64,000 nucleotides of DNA from Vibrio coralliirubri (GTDB lineage: Bacteria; Pseudomonadota; Gammaproteobacteria; Enterobacterales; Vibrionaceae): contig NZ_AP025470.1 in NCBI RefSeq assembly GCF_024347375.1, forward strand, positions 1,860,001-1,924,000, written 5' to 3'. The translations under genes and the position numbers were made by a program. Shown here in pieces: positions 35,757-45,357 of the stretch. Numbering within the stretch: position 1 is the first letter of the stretch; the number at the start of each line of letters is the position of its first letter. Below the pieces are notes generated by a model that made no database searches, was not told the origin of the DNA, and saw nothing but the letters and a program-made list of their open reading frames with translations.

Positions 35757-36737
35757 TCAAACCTTTCTACGTACCGACTCAAACAAGGCAATTTCAATTT
35801 TTGACCATTGCTCCATAAAAGGGACAAAGTCACTTTGAGGTATAAATTTTTGGGCTGCGGTATTGTTCTTTAAGAACACCTCTTCTAAAGCCCATACATG
35901 ATGGTCAGCATAAACAGCCCACGCCTTTGCCCCATCATTTAGCTCGAATCGTGATAGAGGCTTAACAGACAGATAACCTTTTAACAAAACTAATGACCTA
36001 GTAAGTTCCATGTTAAACATGTACATACAAGCTCTCGCAACATCATAACCAGCTGGCATGTTTTGTATAAGATCCCAATCGATCACATTGCTTACGGCAC
36101 AATTAGAAGCAAAAAAGACGTTGAATTGATGAAAGTCGCCGTGAATCAATTGCATGCTTGTTAACGGGGTATACGAGTGTATAGCTTTTGAACTGGCGAG
36201 ATAATCACGCTGTTGCTTTACTCTTCGTAGAACCGAATCATTCGTATTGAATTCACTATTGGCTTCTATAACCGCAATTATTTTTTCTAACCTACCCACC
36301 CAAGCATTTTTATCCCAAGATAGAGCAATTGTTGGGAAATCATTCCCAGCAATGCGAGCGAGTTGAATATGCAAATTTGCGAGAGCTTTTCCTAACTCAT
36401 AAGCATGCAATTCAGACAATTCGTCTTTTTCAATTAGCGTACCCTTGGCTTCAGGGAATAAAGCATAAAAATCCTCACCAATTTTACAAAAGGTACTGTC
36501 ATCTCTAGTCAAAACTGGAGCAATTATAATGTTTAAATCTTTCGAAAGGTTTTGTAAGAGTTCATGCTCACGTTGGATTTGCACAACGTCGCGAGCACGA
36601 TATTTTCTGAGGTAAAAAGTCTGCGAGGATTGAACTCGAAAGACATGATTCGTTGCGCCTAATGATTGCAGCTCTAAACTCATATCTGGATCGATTTGGC
36701 TCCAGTGTTCACTTGCCTCACGAATAAAATCACTCAT
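35757..36737 (-). CDS. Aminoglycoside phosphotransferase-like (APH) family protein
   Basis: A 326-residue kinase-fold protein. The Brenner motif L-I-H-G-D-F-H-Q-F-N-V lies near residue 195 and the metal-binding Asp follows in NVIDWDLIQN near 217. RVQSSQTFYLRKYRARDVVQ contains the likely ATP-binding Lys region. It resembles SrkA/YihE-like and homoserine kinase-like proteins more than resistance enzymes, so the substrate is unclear. It is a single-gene cassette between attC-like sites. Confidence 0.75.
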   Translation of the reverse strand: MSDFIREASEHWSQIDPDMSLELQSLGATNHVFRVQSSQTFYLRKYRARDVVQIQREHELLQNLSKDLNIIIAPVLTRDDSTFCKIGEDFYALFPEAKGTLIEKDELSELHAYELGKALANLHIQLARIAGNDFPTIALSWDKNAWVGRLEKIIAVIEANSEFNTNDSVLRRVKQQRDYLASSKAIHSYTPLTSMQLIHGDFHQFNVFFASNCAVSNVIDWDLIQNMPAGYDVARACMYMFNMELTRSLVLLKGYLSVKPLSRFELNDGAKAWAVYADHHVWALEEVFLKNNTAAQKFIPQSDFVPFMEQWSKIEIALFESVRRKV

Positions 36738-36763
36738 AGTTCAAATCAACCTCATGGGTACAT

Positions 36764-36880
36764 GACGTAGCGTTAAGCAGTGAGAAACGACAAAGCGCTA
36801 AAGATAAACCCGTAAACTTCAAATGCAGAGCTAGCCTTAGATCAAAATGCGACGCGTTACAAATCAACTTGCAGCACTAC
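36764..36880. repeat. Integron attC site
   Basis: Left half GACGTAGCGTTAAGCAG, TGAGAAACGAC; right half ATGCGACGCGTTACAAATCA, ACTTGCAGCACTAC. The match to other attC sites is clear but the crossover core is altered. Confidence 0.65.
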
Positions 36881-37498
36881 TTAAGTTTTTTGTTTCGCGG
36901 ACGTTATTGCTTGGGCTATTTTGGCCCTATGGTTTATTTCCCACTCAGAGAGTGTTAATGACGCCTCTTTACTTGCTTTCTTTGAAGCCATTAAAAACAC
37001 TTCGTCTTTCTTTGATTTAGGAATAACGACAATACCCTCTACATCAGCAACAATGATATCTCCAGTAGAGACCTTTGCTCCCCCGCAAGTGATTGGAGCG
37101 CCCAATTCATAATAGACCTCTTTCTTTCCCGGTACTGGATGAACACCTTTCGCAAAAACTGGAAACTTCATATCTGAAATTTCAGTCAAATCTCGAATGA
37201 CACCATCAATAATAAAGCCTTTGATACCTCGACGCTTCGCGACTGCGCATACATTACCGCCGGCTACGGCATATTCGCAATCAACTCCATCCACTACAAT
37301 GATGGAATCTTCTGGTGCTTCGTATATGGCTGAATGAAGCATTAAATTATCACCAGACGTTAACTGGACAGTAAACGCTTCTCCGCAAATTCGCGGCATT
37401 CCCTGCCAAAGAGGACCAATACTAAAGTTAATAAAGTGGTCATTACTCAGTATGTTTCCATACTCGGTTGTCGCTAATTTAGAAAAATCTGACTTCAT
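36881..37498 (-). CDS. RraA-like / HMG aldolase family protein
   Basis: A 205-residue protein of the RraA/YerK fold. RGIKGFIIDGVIRDLTEISD near residue 93-112 is the family core (G-x-R-D), and GGAKVSTGDIIVADVEGIVV follows. Family members are aldolases for HMG/CHA, demethylmenaquinone-related proteins or RNase E inhibitors. The G-x20-R-D metal-enzyme signature favours an aldolase. It starts only 2 bp from the GFA gene on the same strand, so both are in one cassette or operon. Confidence 0.8.
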   Translation of the reverse strand: MKSDFSKLATTEYGNILSNDHFINFSIGPLWQGMPRICGEAFTVQLTSGDNLMLHSAIYEAPEDSIIVVDGVDCEYAVAGGNVCAVAKRRGIKGFIIDGVIRDLTEISDMKFPVFAKGVHPVPGKKEVYYELGAPITCGGAKVSTGDIIVADVEGIVVIPKSKKDEVFLMASKKASKEASLTLSEWEINHRAKIAQAITSAKQKT

Positions 37499-37500
37499 AT

Positions 37501-37914
37501 TTACTCTCCACTTTCAAAGTGGGCAAATACTTCAGCACCAGTCATATTGTGCGTTTCATTTTTAAATTCGTAGTATTTGGGCTTTTCGTCGATGAATATC
37601 TGATGAGTTAATTTGTAGTCATCCCCAGACATCAATAAACCGACAGGAAGGTGGTACTGATTATTTGGCACCAAAAAGTAAAACAAGTGAGTACCACATT
37701 TACCGCAGAACCCTCTCTCAGCCCAACCTGATGACTTATATCTGACTACATTTGATTCACCTGATATTTTGACGGAATCAGCGCAATCAATGACTAACAT
37801 CGGACCGCCAGACCAATTTCTACACATACTACAATGACAAGCCCCCAATTCATTACTGGCGTACTCTACTTCCAACTCAACCGAGCCACATAGGCACTTT
37901 CCTTTACCTTTCAT
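37501..37914 (-). CDS. GFA family protein (glutathione-dependent formaldehyde-activating-like)
   Basis: A protein of 137 residues from the ATG at 37914, preceded by TTGGAGG. The zinc-ligand cysteines are in K-C-L-C-G-S, C-H-C-S-M-C and G-F-C-G-K-C-G, as in the GFA/CENP-V family. The fold was defined by Gfa, which helps glutathione react with formaldehyde. Chromosomal relatives have unknown substrates. It is next to an RraA-like gene and a small membrane protein gene. Confidence 0.8.
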   Translation of the reverse strand: MKGKGKCLCGSVELEVEYASNELGACHCSMCRNWSGGPMLVIDCADSVKISGESNVVRYKSSGWAERGFCGKCGTHLFYFLVPNNQYHLPVGLLMSGDDYKLTHQIFIDEKPKYYEFKNETHNMTGAEVFAHFESGE

Positions 37915-37991
37915 GAATCCTCCAATCTTTGCCATGTGTGTAAAATGAATAACCGATAACGCTTTGTGTACCGATGACTTAATCAGAAAGG

Positions 37992-38126
37992 CTAATTTTT
38001 GTTTCCCTTCTCCGACAGATACGCGGCATACTTTTTAGAGATCCATTTATGAATATGAAGCCCTGTTTTACGGACAAGGTACCAATCTATCGCAACTAGA
38101 ATCACCAAACCGATTACAGTTCCCAT
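37992..38126 (-). CDS. Small membrane protein, 44 residues
   Basis: Reading the gap shows an open frame of 44 codons, starting ATG at 38126 with GGAGG ten bases upstream. It starts MGTVIGLVILVAIDWYLVRK, a single transmembrane helix, followed by a basic cytoplasmic-type tail (GLHIHKWISKKY). It ends with an Asn after a Lys-rich stretch. The good ribosome-binding site and composition argue that it is real. It lies just upstream of the GFA gene on the same strand. Confidence 0.65.
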   Translation of the reverse strand: MGTVIGLVILVAIDWYLVRKTGLHIHKWISKKYAAYLSEKGNKN

Positions 38127-38255
38127 TATAAAACCTCCATGCTCATTGAAATGTCACTCTAACAAATGGTTAAGAAAAGCACCGTGAACCTAAACAAACT
38201 ATTAAGACTCGATATGGGTTGTTACTTTCATTCAGGAAGAATTGTAGGGGTATGA

Positions 38256-38355
38256 TGCCCGCTTAAGTGTTGAACGTGATACCACCTTCAACACTTAGAT
38301 CAACGCGTAGTAAAAATGCCACGTGTTGCGAATCAATCTTAAACAGATTGTTATA
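38256..38355. repeat. Integron attC site
   Basis: Left half GCCCGCTTAAGTGTTGAACG; right half AAAATGCCACGTGTTGCGA, ATCAATCTTAAACAG, ATTGTTATAG. Well preserved on the right side, where it reaches the stop of the deaminase gene. Confidence 0.75.
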
Positions 38356-38767
38356 GTGCTTTACCGTTTACCAGTGACCAATGGTGAGGCATTAGTTCAC
38401 GTATAGCTTTAAAAACCAATGAATTATCTGGAGTCGTAATTGCTGCTTTTACATCCCCACCCCAGTGAACAAGGCGCTCTTGGCAAACTCCGCATGGTGA
38501 CAAGATTAAAAACTCATCGTTCTCGCTTTCACGACACAGGCATAACGAGTGGGTCACTCGCTCATTGAGTTTGTGAGCCTCTAAATACGCCCCCACTTCC
38601 ATACATAGTGAAAGAGCATCATTTTTTGTATCAGGAGCAATGCTTGTTAATATTTTTCCTGAATCTGTTCGAACAGCCGCTGCGCCACCCCAACCAGATG
38701 GATACCGAACCTTTACTAGTTCTACTGCTGCTTGATAAAGCTCTCTTTCGATATTATCCATGACCAT
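38351..38767 (-). CDS. Cytidine deaminase-like protein (integron cassette)
   Basis: A 138-residue protein with the deaminase zinc motif: LCMEVGAYLEAH near residue 55-66 (C-M-E in place of C/H-A-E) and S-P-C-G-V-C-Q-E-R-L near 92-101, which supplies two Cys. GWGGAAAVRTDSGKILTSIA is the first strand. It resembles small cytidine and blasticidin-S deaminases. It is a single-gene cassette between two attC sites. Confidence 0.8.
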   Translation of the reverse strand: MVMDNIERELYQAAVELVKVRYPSGWGGAAAVRTDSGKILTSIAPDTKNDALSLCMEVGAYLEAHKLNERVTHSLCLCRESENDEFLILSPCGVCQERLVHWGGDVKAAITTPDNSLVFKAIRELMPHHWSLVNGKAL

Positions 38768-38790
38768 CCATATTCAATTTTATCGAGTGC

Positions 38791-38869
38791 TATAACGTCG
38801 CCTTAAGCTTTGAGTGAACGTGTGCCATGTTTGATCGGAGCGAGTTCGGCACGCGTTTACGAATGATCT
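38791..38869. repeat. Left part of an attC site split by an IS3-family element
   Basis: The left half TATAACGTCGCCTTAAG, TGAGTGAACG and the start of the right half GGCACGCGTTTACGAATGA are present. The remainder (ATTTCAAGGC, TTTGTTAGGC) lies at 40134-40155 beyond the element. Joining the two gives a typical attC. Confidence 0.75.
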
Positions 38870-38899
38870 TCACCCGATAAAATGGACACCCTATTCTCT

Positions 38900-39787
38900 T
38901 TAACCCGTCACGACTTCATACTCATGTGGGGTTCGATATCCGAGACTTGAGTGCAGTCTATAACGGTTATAAAAATGCTGGATATAACCGGCAAGTTTAT
39001 CTCTAAGCTGCTTCTCACTTTTAAAACTATTTTTCCTAATTATGTCGCCTTTGAGCGTATGGAAGAATGACTCCACCTCCGCATTATCGGTGCAATGACC
39101 TGGACGATTCATACTTGGGACAATTCCATTTTTTGATAATAAAGCTTGAACTTCATGGGCTCGATATTCAGAGCCTCTGTCGGTATGAAACAATAAGCGC
39201 TCTTGTGGCTTTCGATTTCTAATGGCCATTCTCAACGAACTCATCGTTAGCTGTGTACTCTTCTTACTACCAAGCGACCAACCGACGATTTTACGTGAGT
39301 AAAGGTCGATAACGACGGCTAGATACATCCAACGTTTACCTTGCTTTATATACGTTAGATCTCCAGACCATTGTTGATTAACTGCCGTTGGTTTTGGTGT
39401 GTCTTTTTTAATATTCTTAATCGATTGATAGAACCGATGTAGCTTGGCCATTTTCATGTAAATGCGATAACTTCGTGCTCTTAGCCCTTGCTCTCTCATG
39501 ATCCGAGCCACACGCTTGCGGCTAACCAAAACGCCTTGGCGCCTCAGTTCTGCATGAACTCGTGGGCTGCCGTAAGTCTCTCGACTCTGGGTAAACACTT
39601 TAATTATACGCTTCTTCAAAGCCTGCTCTTCTTGATCGTAGCGGCTTGGTTCTCTATCAAGCCATGCGTAGTAACCCGACTTAGAAACAGATAGAAAACG
39701 GCACATCAATACAATGGAATAACGCGTTTTGTAATGGGCTATGAATCGGAATTTTGTCGATTTTCTTGGGCAACGAATCGTTGCCAC
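38900..39787 (-). CDS. IS3-family transposase OrfB (catalytic part)
   Basis: A 295-residue frame with an HTH_21 region (ETYGSPRVHAELRRQGV) and an rve integrase core. The catalytic triad is Asp143 (SGDLTYI), Asp203 (HTDRGSEY) and Glu239 (NAEVESFF), with 35 residues between the last two as in all IS3 members. It is made as an OrfAB fusion by -1 frameshift at A-AAA-AAG (minus strand, 39787-39793). Confidence 0.9.
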   Translation of the reverse strand: MATIRCPRKSTKFRFIAHYKTRYSIVLMCRFLSVSKSGYYAWLDREPSRYDQEEQALKKRIIKVFTQSRETYGSPRVHAELRRQGVLVSRKRVARIMREQGLRARSYRIYMKMAKLHRFYQSIKNIKKDTPKPTAVNQQWSGDLTYIKQGKRWMYLAVVIDLYSRKIVGWSLGSKKSTQLTMSSLRMAIRNRKPQERLLFHTDRGSEYRAHEVQALLSKNGIVPSMNRPGHCTDNAEVESFFHTLKGDIIRKNSFKSEKQLRDKLAGYIQHFYNRYRLHSSLGYRTPHEYEVVTG

Positions 39788-40080
39788 TTTTTTAGCAAGT
39801 CATTCTCGAGCTTAAGTTGTTCATTCTGACGTTCGAGCTCTGCAATCCGACTAGACTCAGTTTTCTGGCTCGGGATCTGAGTCCTTTTCTTACGTTTATC
39901 TTCCATAATAACCCCTTCTCTATAGTCCTTTCGCCATTTAGAAAGCATATAAGGGTGGATATCTAATGATAGCGCCACGCTTTTAACTGTAGCTCCTTCT
40001 CGAAGCGAAAGTCGGACAGCAGTTACCTTAAATTCCGTAAGATATTGTTGAGTTTTTTTACCTGATTTATAAGCTGGCAT
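39739..40080 (-). CDS. IS3-family transposase OrfA (helix-turn-helix)
   Basis: A 113-residue protein, started at the ATG at 40080 with GGAGG five bases upstream. An HTH_8-like DNA-binding domain (RLSLREGATVKSVALSLDIH and PYMLSKWRKDYREG) is followed by a coiled coil (RIAELERQNEQLKLENDLLK) for multimerisation. It overlaps OrfB by about 50 bp, and the slippery run AAAAAAG sits in the codons for LLKKWQ near its C-terminus. Confidence 0.85.
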   Translation of the reverse strand: MPAYKSGKKTQQYLTEFKVTAVRLSLREGATVKSVALSLDIHPYMLSKWRKDYREGVIMEDKRKKRTQIPSQKTESSRIAELERQNEQLKLENDLLKKWQRFVAQENRQNSDS

Positions 40081-40151
40081 AAACACCTCCAATTACTATT
40101 GAAGGTGTCCACTAGATCGGGTCAACTACAGAATCAGATTTCAAGGCTTTG

Positions 40152-40730
40152 TTAGGCTACTTTTACGCACATAACTATGCCTGTTGACCAACAAAGCTTT
40201 GCAACAACAAGATCATCCCGCTGTGTTAATTGCTCAATCAACTCACGTACCTTTTCATTATGCTCTTCTGACCAATCCTCACGAATTTGCATATCATCTA
40301 TGATGTAAAAACCACCAATTTTTAGACAAGCTAAAGCTTCATCTAGATAGTGGTATTTACCTGGCCAAGTATCAGCAAATATCAAGTCAACCGACAATGG
40401 AAGGGTTCGATCGATAACATCCTCAGCATTAGATAAAACAATATCAATTCGTGGGTCTTCTCCCAGATAACGGCGAGCTACATCAATATTTTCTACCGAA
40501 TTATCTACCGTTGTTAACTTCGAACCCTCCGACATTCCATACAATATCCATGACGTGCAAAGACCAGTACCAGTCCCTAATTCTAACAAGTTCCCCGATT
40601 GCTTACTTGCAGCTAAAGCAGCAAAAAATGAACCTATCGGAAGTTCTGATAATTGAGGAAAACCAATTACATGTGTTGCTTTCAATATTGCTTCATATTG
40701 TTTGGGGTAAACTTCCACTGTTTCGTTCAT
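40152..40730 (-). CDS. SAM-dependent O-methyltransferase-like protein (integron cassette)
   Basis: A protein of 192 residues from the ATG at 40730, with AAGGAAAAG upstream. The SAM-binding motif L-E-L-G-T-G-T-G-L-C lies near residues 48-57, and KLTTVDNSVENIDVARRYLG follows. DLIFADTWPGKYHYLDEAL and YIIDDMQIREDW complete an O-methyltransferase-3 type core. Substrate unknown. It follows an attC core GTTAGGC and precedes the attC at 40743-40864. Confidence 0.8.
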   Translation of the reverse strand: MNETVEVYPKQYEAILKATHVIGFPQLSELPIGSFFAALAASKQSGNLLELGTGTGLCTSWILYGMSEGSKLTTVDNSVENIDVARRYLGEDPRIDIVLSNAEDVIDRTLPLSVDLIFADTWPGKYHYLDEALACLKIGGFYIIDDMQIREDWSEEHNEKVRELIEQLTQRDDLVVAKLCWSTGIVMCVKVA

Positions 40731-40742
40731 ATACTTTTCCTT

Positions 40743-40864
40743 GTAGCGCATTAATCTGTGAGCAACGCAATACCGATGCCGCCTCGTACCATCTTAAACA
40801 CCAAAACCAACGATTAGTAAAAATGCCACGCGTTGCGAATCAATCTTACACAGTTTGTTATACA
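40743..40864. repeat. Integron attC site
   Basis: Left half GTAGCGCATTAATCTG, TGAGCAACGCAAT; right half AAAATGCCACGCGTTGCGA, ATCAATCTTACACAG, TTTGTTATAC. One of the best-preserved sites in the window. Confidence 0.85.
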
Positions 40865-40868
40865 CGTG

Positions 40869-41477
40869 CTAAAGGCTAGATTCGTAGTAAGTCAGCATTT
40901 GTTCTTGGCTGACGTAGTCTCCATCTAACTTCTGCTGTTCTTTTAGGATTTCTGCTAATGATGGCAATATTGAACGATCAACTTGAAAATCACTAGACCA
41001 CAACTTCCCACGCATAATAGCTTTAGCGCAATGGAAGTATGCGCTTTCAACTACAACTTTCACAACGACCTTAGGTTCTTTGTTACCGTCGGGACAAAGA
41101 GCAAATAAGTTAGGTTCAGTATGGATAGTTGCATGACCCTTTAAACGCACGACTTCATCGATCCCGTTAACCAAGAACATCATCCCCACTTTAGGGTTAG
41201 TCACAATATTCTTAAGGCTATCAATTCGGTTGTTACCACTACTATCTGGTATCAAGATTGTTGACTGATCCAAAACTTTAACAAATCCAGGAACACCACC
41301 TTTTGGTGATATATCTGTAAAGCCATAAACGTCTGTACTTGAAAGGATACAAAAATGGCAATTTTCGATCATAGTTATCGAATGACGATCTAACTTACTT
41401 AATACCTTATTTTCAGCTTTGTCATTCGGCTTAGGGTATATGCTTAGTAGCTGTTCTATTGATGAAATCTGACTCAT
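40869..41477 (-). CDS. Pyridoxamine 5'-phosphate oxidase-like FMN-binding protein (integron cassette)
   Basis: A 202-residue split-barrel flavoprotein of the MSMEG_1061/PPOX type. FCILSSTDVYGFTDISPKGG near residue 42-61, GFVKVLDQSTILIPDSSGNN near 64-83 and RIDSLKNIVTNPKVGMMFLV follow, as in FMN-binding members. AAGGAAG precedes its ATG. Reductase or oxygenase substrate unknown. It is flanked by attC sites on both sides. Confidence 0.8.
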   Translation of the reverse strand: MSQISSIEQLLSIYPKPNDKAENKVLSKLDRHSITMIENCHFCILSSTDVYGFTDISPKGGVPGFVKVLDQSTILIPDSSGNNRIDSLKNIVTNPKVGMMFLVNGIDEVVRLKGHATIHTEPNLFALCPDGNKEPKVVVKVVVESAYFHCAKAIMRGKLWSSDFQVDRSILPSLAEILKEQQKLDGDYVSQEQMLTYYESSL

Positions 41478-41499
41478 TCTATTACTTCCTTATAAGTGT

Positions 41500-41619
41500 A
41501 TAACGCCCTGCTAAGGTGTGAGCAACGCTACCACGAAACTCAACCTTAACACCGTAAACACTGAACTCAACGATGGAATGAAAAATGCCAAGCGTTGAAA
41601 ATCACTCTTAAATGCTTGT
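41500..41619. repeat. Left part of an attC site split by an IS1111-type element
   Basis: TATAACGCCCTGCTAAGG, TGTGAGCAACGC and ATGCCAAGCGTTGAAAATCA, CTCTTAAATGCTTG are present. The remaining core TTTGTTATG continues at 42799 after the element. Without the element the site reads as a full attC. Confidence 0.85.
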
Positions 41620-42798
<1,179 letters not shown>

Positions 42799-42803
42799 GT
42801 TTG

Positions 42804-43376
42804 TTATGTGCGCGCTTTAAGTTTACGAACCAAAGCCTCATCACCAGCTTCATGTAGCCACAAACACCAAACTGTAATCGAACCGTTATGCTTGCTGTAT
42901 ACAACCCACTCACCAGTTTTGTAGTCGTTCGAGACTGACTCAATTAGCGACTGATACATTGTTTCGATATCCAATTCGTGATCTTGTAACTTGGTGCGCT
43001 TCGCGTGATTAGCCCAGTTTTCAACAATAAATGAAGATTGTCCAAAATGAGTATGCAGGATTTCAAAGCCCACTTGGTCTGATATGTTTCTCAATTTACC
43101 CCGACCGTTACCGATATCACTGATACGCTCTAAAACCGACAACACCGAAGTGACGGAAACTGCGACTGCAATGTTTTCAATAACAACATACCCTTGGTGA
43201 TACAACTGCGATATTTGTAGTTTTAAAAGGTCACTAACGTTACATGTAGGGCAATAAAAAGACAGTGCCTCCTCAACCATATCCGCATAATCGCCATATA
43301 ACAAAGTCGACTCTAGAGCTATATCTCTACGAACTTTCACGTCAGTTGAACGGATTATTTGTTCGACTCTATTCAT
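42804..43376 (-). CDS. Hypothetical protein (first cassette of the second block)
   Basis: A 190-residue soluble protein with a good ribosome-binding site (GGAGG five bases before ATG). An N-terminal segment has a C-P-T-C pair (residues 42-45), and a long alpha-helical middle follows. KTGEWVVYSKHNGSITVWCL near residue 153 looks beta-stranded. No domain was recognised. Its downstream attC is interrupted by the IS1111-type element, and upstream it abuts the junction sequence at 43394-43490. Confidence 0.65.
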   Translation of the reverse strand: MNRVEQIIRSTDVKVRRDIALESTLLYGDYADMVEEALSFYCPTCNVSDLLKLQISQLYHQGYVVIENIAVAVSVTSVLSVLERISDIGNGRGKLRNISDQVGFEILHTHFGQSSFIVENWANHAKRTKLQDHELDIETMYQSLIESVSNDYKTGEWVVYSKHNGSITVWCLWLHEAGDEALVRKLKART

Positions 43377-43393
43377 TGCTCCTCCAGAGCACC

Positions 43394-43490
43394 TAACACC
43401 TATTAGACAGAAAAATTCTGTCTAGTTTCTAAGATGCACAAGCCAATATGCAACTAAGCCATTGCATAACAATGGCTTATGTCACAGCTA
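43394..43490. repeat. Cassette-block junction sequence, copy B (shared with 3126-3218)
   Basis: It reads CTAACACCTATTAGACAG, AAAAATTCTGTCTAG, TTTCTAAGATGCACA. TAGACAGAA and TTCTGTCTA form a perfect 9-bp hairpin with loop AAA. A second palindrome, AAGCCATTG and CAATGGCTT, lies at 43455-43477 with GTTATGC on the minus strand in its centre. The GTGTTAGGTGC core at 43387-43397 (minus strand) starts the first cassette. Confidence 0.6.
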
Positions 43491-43513
43491 TTTTTAGGCA
43501 TGTGAAAAATCGA

Positions 43514-44122
43514 TTATTTCAATTCATCGGGAATTCGGCGATCTTTGTGGTAATACTCTCGGTCGCGTTCGTTGATTTCGCGTACCACACGGCATGGGTT
43601 GCCGACTGCGACGACGTTAGCTGGGATGTCTTTGGTGACGATGCTGCCTGCCCCTATTACTGAGTTTTCACCAATGGTGACACCAGGAAGTACGACTGTG
43701 TGCGCGCCAAGCCATACGTTGTTACCAATACGAACGGGAACATTGAACTGCGCTGCTTTTAGCCTGAGTTCTGGGCTGATGGGATGTGTGCCAGTGGCAA
43801 TGGTCACGTTAGGCGCAATCATCACGTTGTCGCCGATGAATACGTCTGTGTCGTCGACCAGAGTTAAATTGAAGTTCACGTATACGTTGTTGCCTAGGTG
43901 CGTGTGACGCCCCCAGTTCGCATGTAATGGTGGTTCAATGTAGCAGCCCTCACCGACTTCGGCGAACAACTGCTTCATGATCTGCTGTCGTTTATCACCT
44001 TCGCTCGGGCGGGTGTGGTTGAAATCGTATAGCACTTCTAAGCATTGAGTTTGCTCAGCAACCAAATCAACGTCATCACAGTAGTAAACGTCTTGGCTGT
44101 GCATTTTAGCCTTTATATCCAT
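43514..44122 (-). CDS. maa: Maltose O-acetyltransferase
   Basis: A 202-residue hexapeptide-repeat acetyltransferase of the maltose/galactoside group. FGFNHTRPSEG-like segment (VLYDFNHTRPSEG near 33-45), IEPPLHANWGRHTHLGNN near 71 and the repeats IGNNVWLGAHTVVLPGVTIG and ENSVIGAGSIVTKDIPANV match. The C-terminal cap GNPCRVVREINERD is typical. It acetylates maltose and other sugars with acetyl-CoA. A related NodL-type activity cannot be excluded. Confidence 0.8.
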   Translation of the reverse strand: MDIKAKMHSQDVYYCDDVDLVAEQTQCLEVLYDFNHTRPSEGDKRQQIMKQLFAEVGEGCYIEPPLHANWGRHTHLGNNVYVNFNLTLVDDTDVFIGDNVMIAPNVTIATGTHPISPELRLKAAQFNVPVRIGNNVWLGAHTVVLPGVTIGENSVIGAGSIVTKDIPANVVAVGNPCRVVREINERDREYYHKDRRIPDELK

Positions 44123-44218
44123 GTTTGAACCTATTTGATCATTGCCTTATATCGGCATAAATAAAGAAACAGATGGATAATTTGAAGTTTTCACTGGCCT
44201 TAATGCAAGTTGGATGAA

Positions 44219-44593
44219 TTAACGCGGCCTGATGTTTTCAGCCACACGCCACAGCACACCACTTGGGTCAGTGATACAAAACTCAAGCATTCCCCAAGGC
44301 TGCTCAACAACCTCGGAAACGGTAACTTCAAATTCCGACACTACATTAGAGTTTTGGATGTGTTGATACCAACTTTTTACGTCTTCAACCAGCAAGTGCA
44401 TCATGTAATTGTGACAGTGCGCAGGTTCATAAAAGTTTTGCAGAAGGAAGGCACAACCGCCGTGTCGTAGATAGGTGATATCGTGAAATTCAGACATCAC
44501 TTCGAAGCCGATTGACTGGTAAAAACGCTTGGATAAATCGAAGTCTTTCGCGGGTACGAAAGACTTAATTTCTGAGACTTTGAGGTTTTCCAT
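44219..44593 (-). CDS. VOC (glyoxalase/bleomycin resistance) family protein
   Basis: A 124-residue VOC protein. ISEIKSFVPAKDFDLSKRFY-like start (MENLKVSEIKSFVPAKDFDL) begins the first module. HLLVEDVKSWYQHIQ opens the second and FCITDPSGVLWRVAE closes the fold. Metal ligands are partly absent (SFVPAK instead of H), so a non-enzymatic or bleomycin-type binding role is possible. Confidence 0.8.
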   Translation of the reverse strand: MENLKVSEIKSFVPAKDFDLSKRFYQSIGFEVMSEFHDITYLRHGGCAFLLQNFYEPAHCHNYMMHLLVEDVKSWYQHIQNSNVVSEFEVTVSEVVEQPWGMLEFCITDPSGVLWRVAENIRPR

Positions 44594-44658
44594 CCTACAT
44601 CCTTATAGTGTTGATATTCTTGTGCTGACACGCTTAACGCTTTAAGTGGTTACAGCGC

Positions 44659-45357
44659 CTATTCAGAGCCCTGCTGAAATGAGTCGACTTCGGCTTTAGT
44701 TAGATAACGCCACTGACCTGCTTCAACATCTAAACGAACATCACCAATCTGTTCACGGTGTAGGCCAACAACTCGATTCCCTACTGCAGCAAACATTCGT
44801 TTCACTTGATGAAACTTACCTTCTGTAATGGTCAACAGCACTTCTTTACTGGTAATCACTTCTAGCTCTGCCGGACGCGTCGGTTTTTGTTCGCCCTGTA
44901 ATTGAATGCCGGCTTTGAACTTATCAGCGACATCGTCTTTGATATTCCGTGACAATGTCACGCGATAGACTTTCTTACATGACTTGGTTGGCAACGTGAT
45001 GTTGAATGACCAGCGCCCATCATCGGTAATTAAGACTAAACCCGTGGTGTCGGCATCTAAGCGCCCTGCGATGTGCAGTTCTGATGCTTTGTCTATCTCG
45101 ATGTAGTTGAACAATGAAGGATAAACTTCGTCGATATTGGAGCAAATAGTACCCGCAGGCTTGTGCATTAAAAGGTATCGAAATTCACGCAACTTAAGCG
45201 GCGTGCCATTAAACAAGATGGTGTTGCTTTCATGAACCTGAGTCGATTCATCGGTCACAGCCTCACTGTTTACGTTCACCTCGCCATTATGGATGCGTTC
45301 AATCGCTTCAGGCTTGGTTAGGTCAGTGCTTTTACATAGGTATTTATCAAGGCGCAT
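44659..45357 (-). CDS. Pseudouridine synthase, RsuA/RluB/E/F family
   Basis: A protein of 232 residues from the ATG at 45357, which overlaps the stop of the upstream gene (TAATG). An N-terminal S4 RNA-binding domain (MRLDKYLCKSTDLTKPEAIE) is followed by the catalytic core HIAGRLDADTTGLVLITDDG with the nucleophile Asp (R-L-D-A-D-T-T-G) near residue 103. KVYRVTLS and GKFHQVKRMFAAVG follow. It modifies uridine in rRNA; most likely 16S U516 as RsuA, but RluE or RluF roles remain possible. Confidence 0.85.
   Translation of the reverse strand: MRLDKYLCKSTDLTKPEAIERIHNGEVNVNSEAVTDESTQVHESNTILFNGTPLKLREFRYLLMHKPAGTICSNIDEVYPSLFNYIEIDKASELHIAGRLDADTTGLVLITDDGRWSFNITLPTKSCKKVYRVTLSRNIKDDVADKFKAGIQLQGEQKPTRPAELEVITSKEVLLTITEGKFHQVKRMFAAVGNRVVGLHREQIGDVRLDVEAGQWRYLTKAEVDSFQQGSE

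Larger units (their letters stand above)
38870..40124 (-). mobile_element. IS3-family insertion sequence inside an attC site
   Basis: The ends are imperfect inverted repeats: CACCCGATAAAATGGACACC at the low end and, on the other strand, TGACCCGATCTAGTGGACACC-like sequence at the high end. The element carries two overlapping transposase frames. It measures about 1.25 kb, usual for IS3. A target duplication is not clear. Confidence 0.8.
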
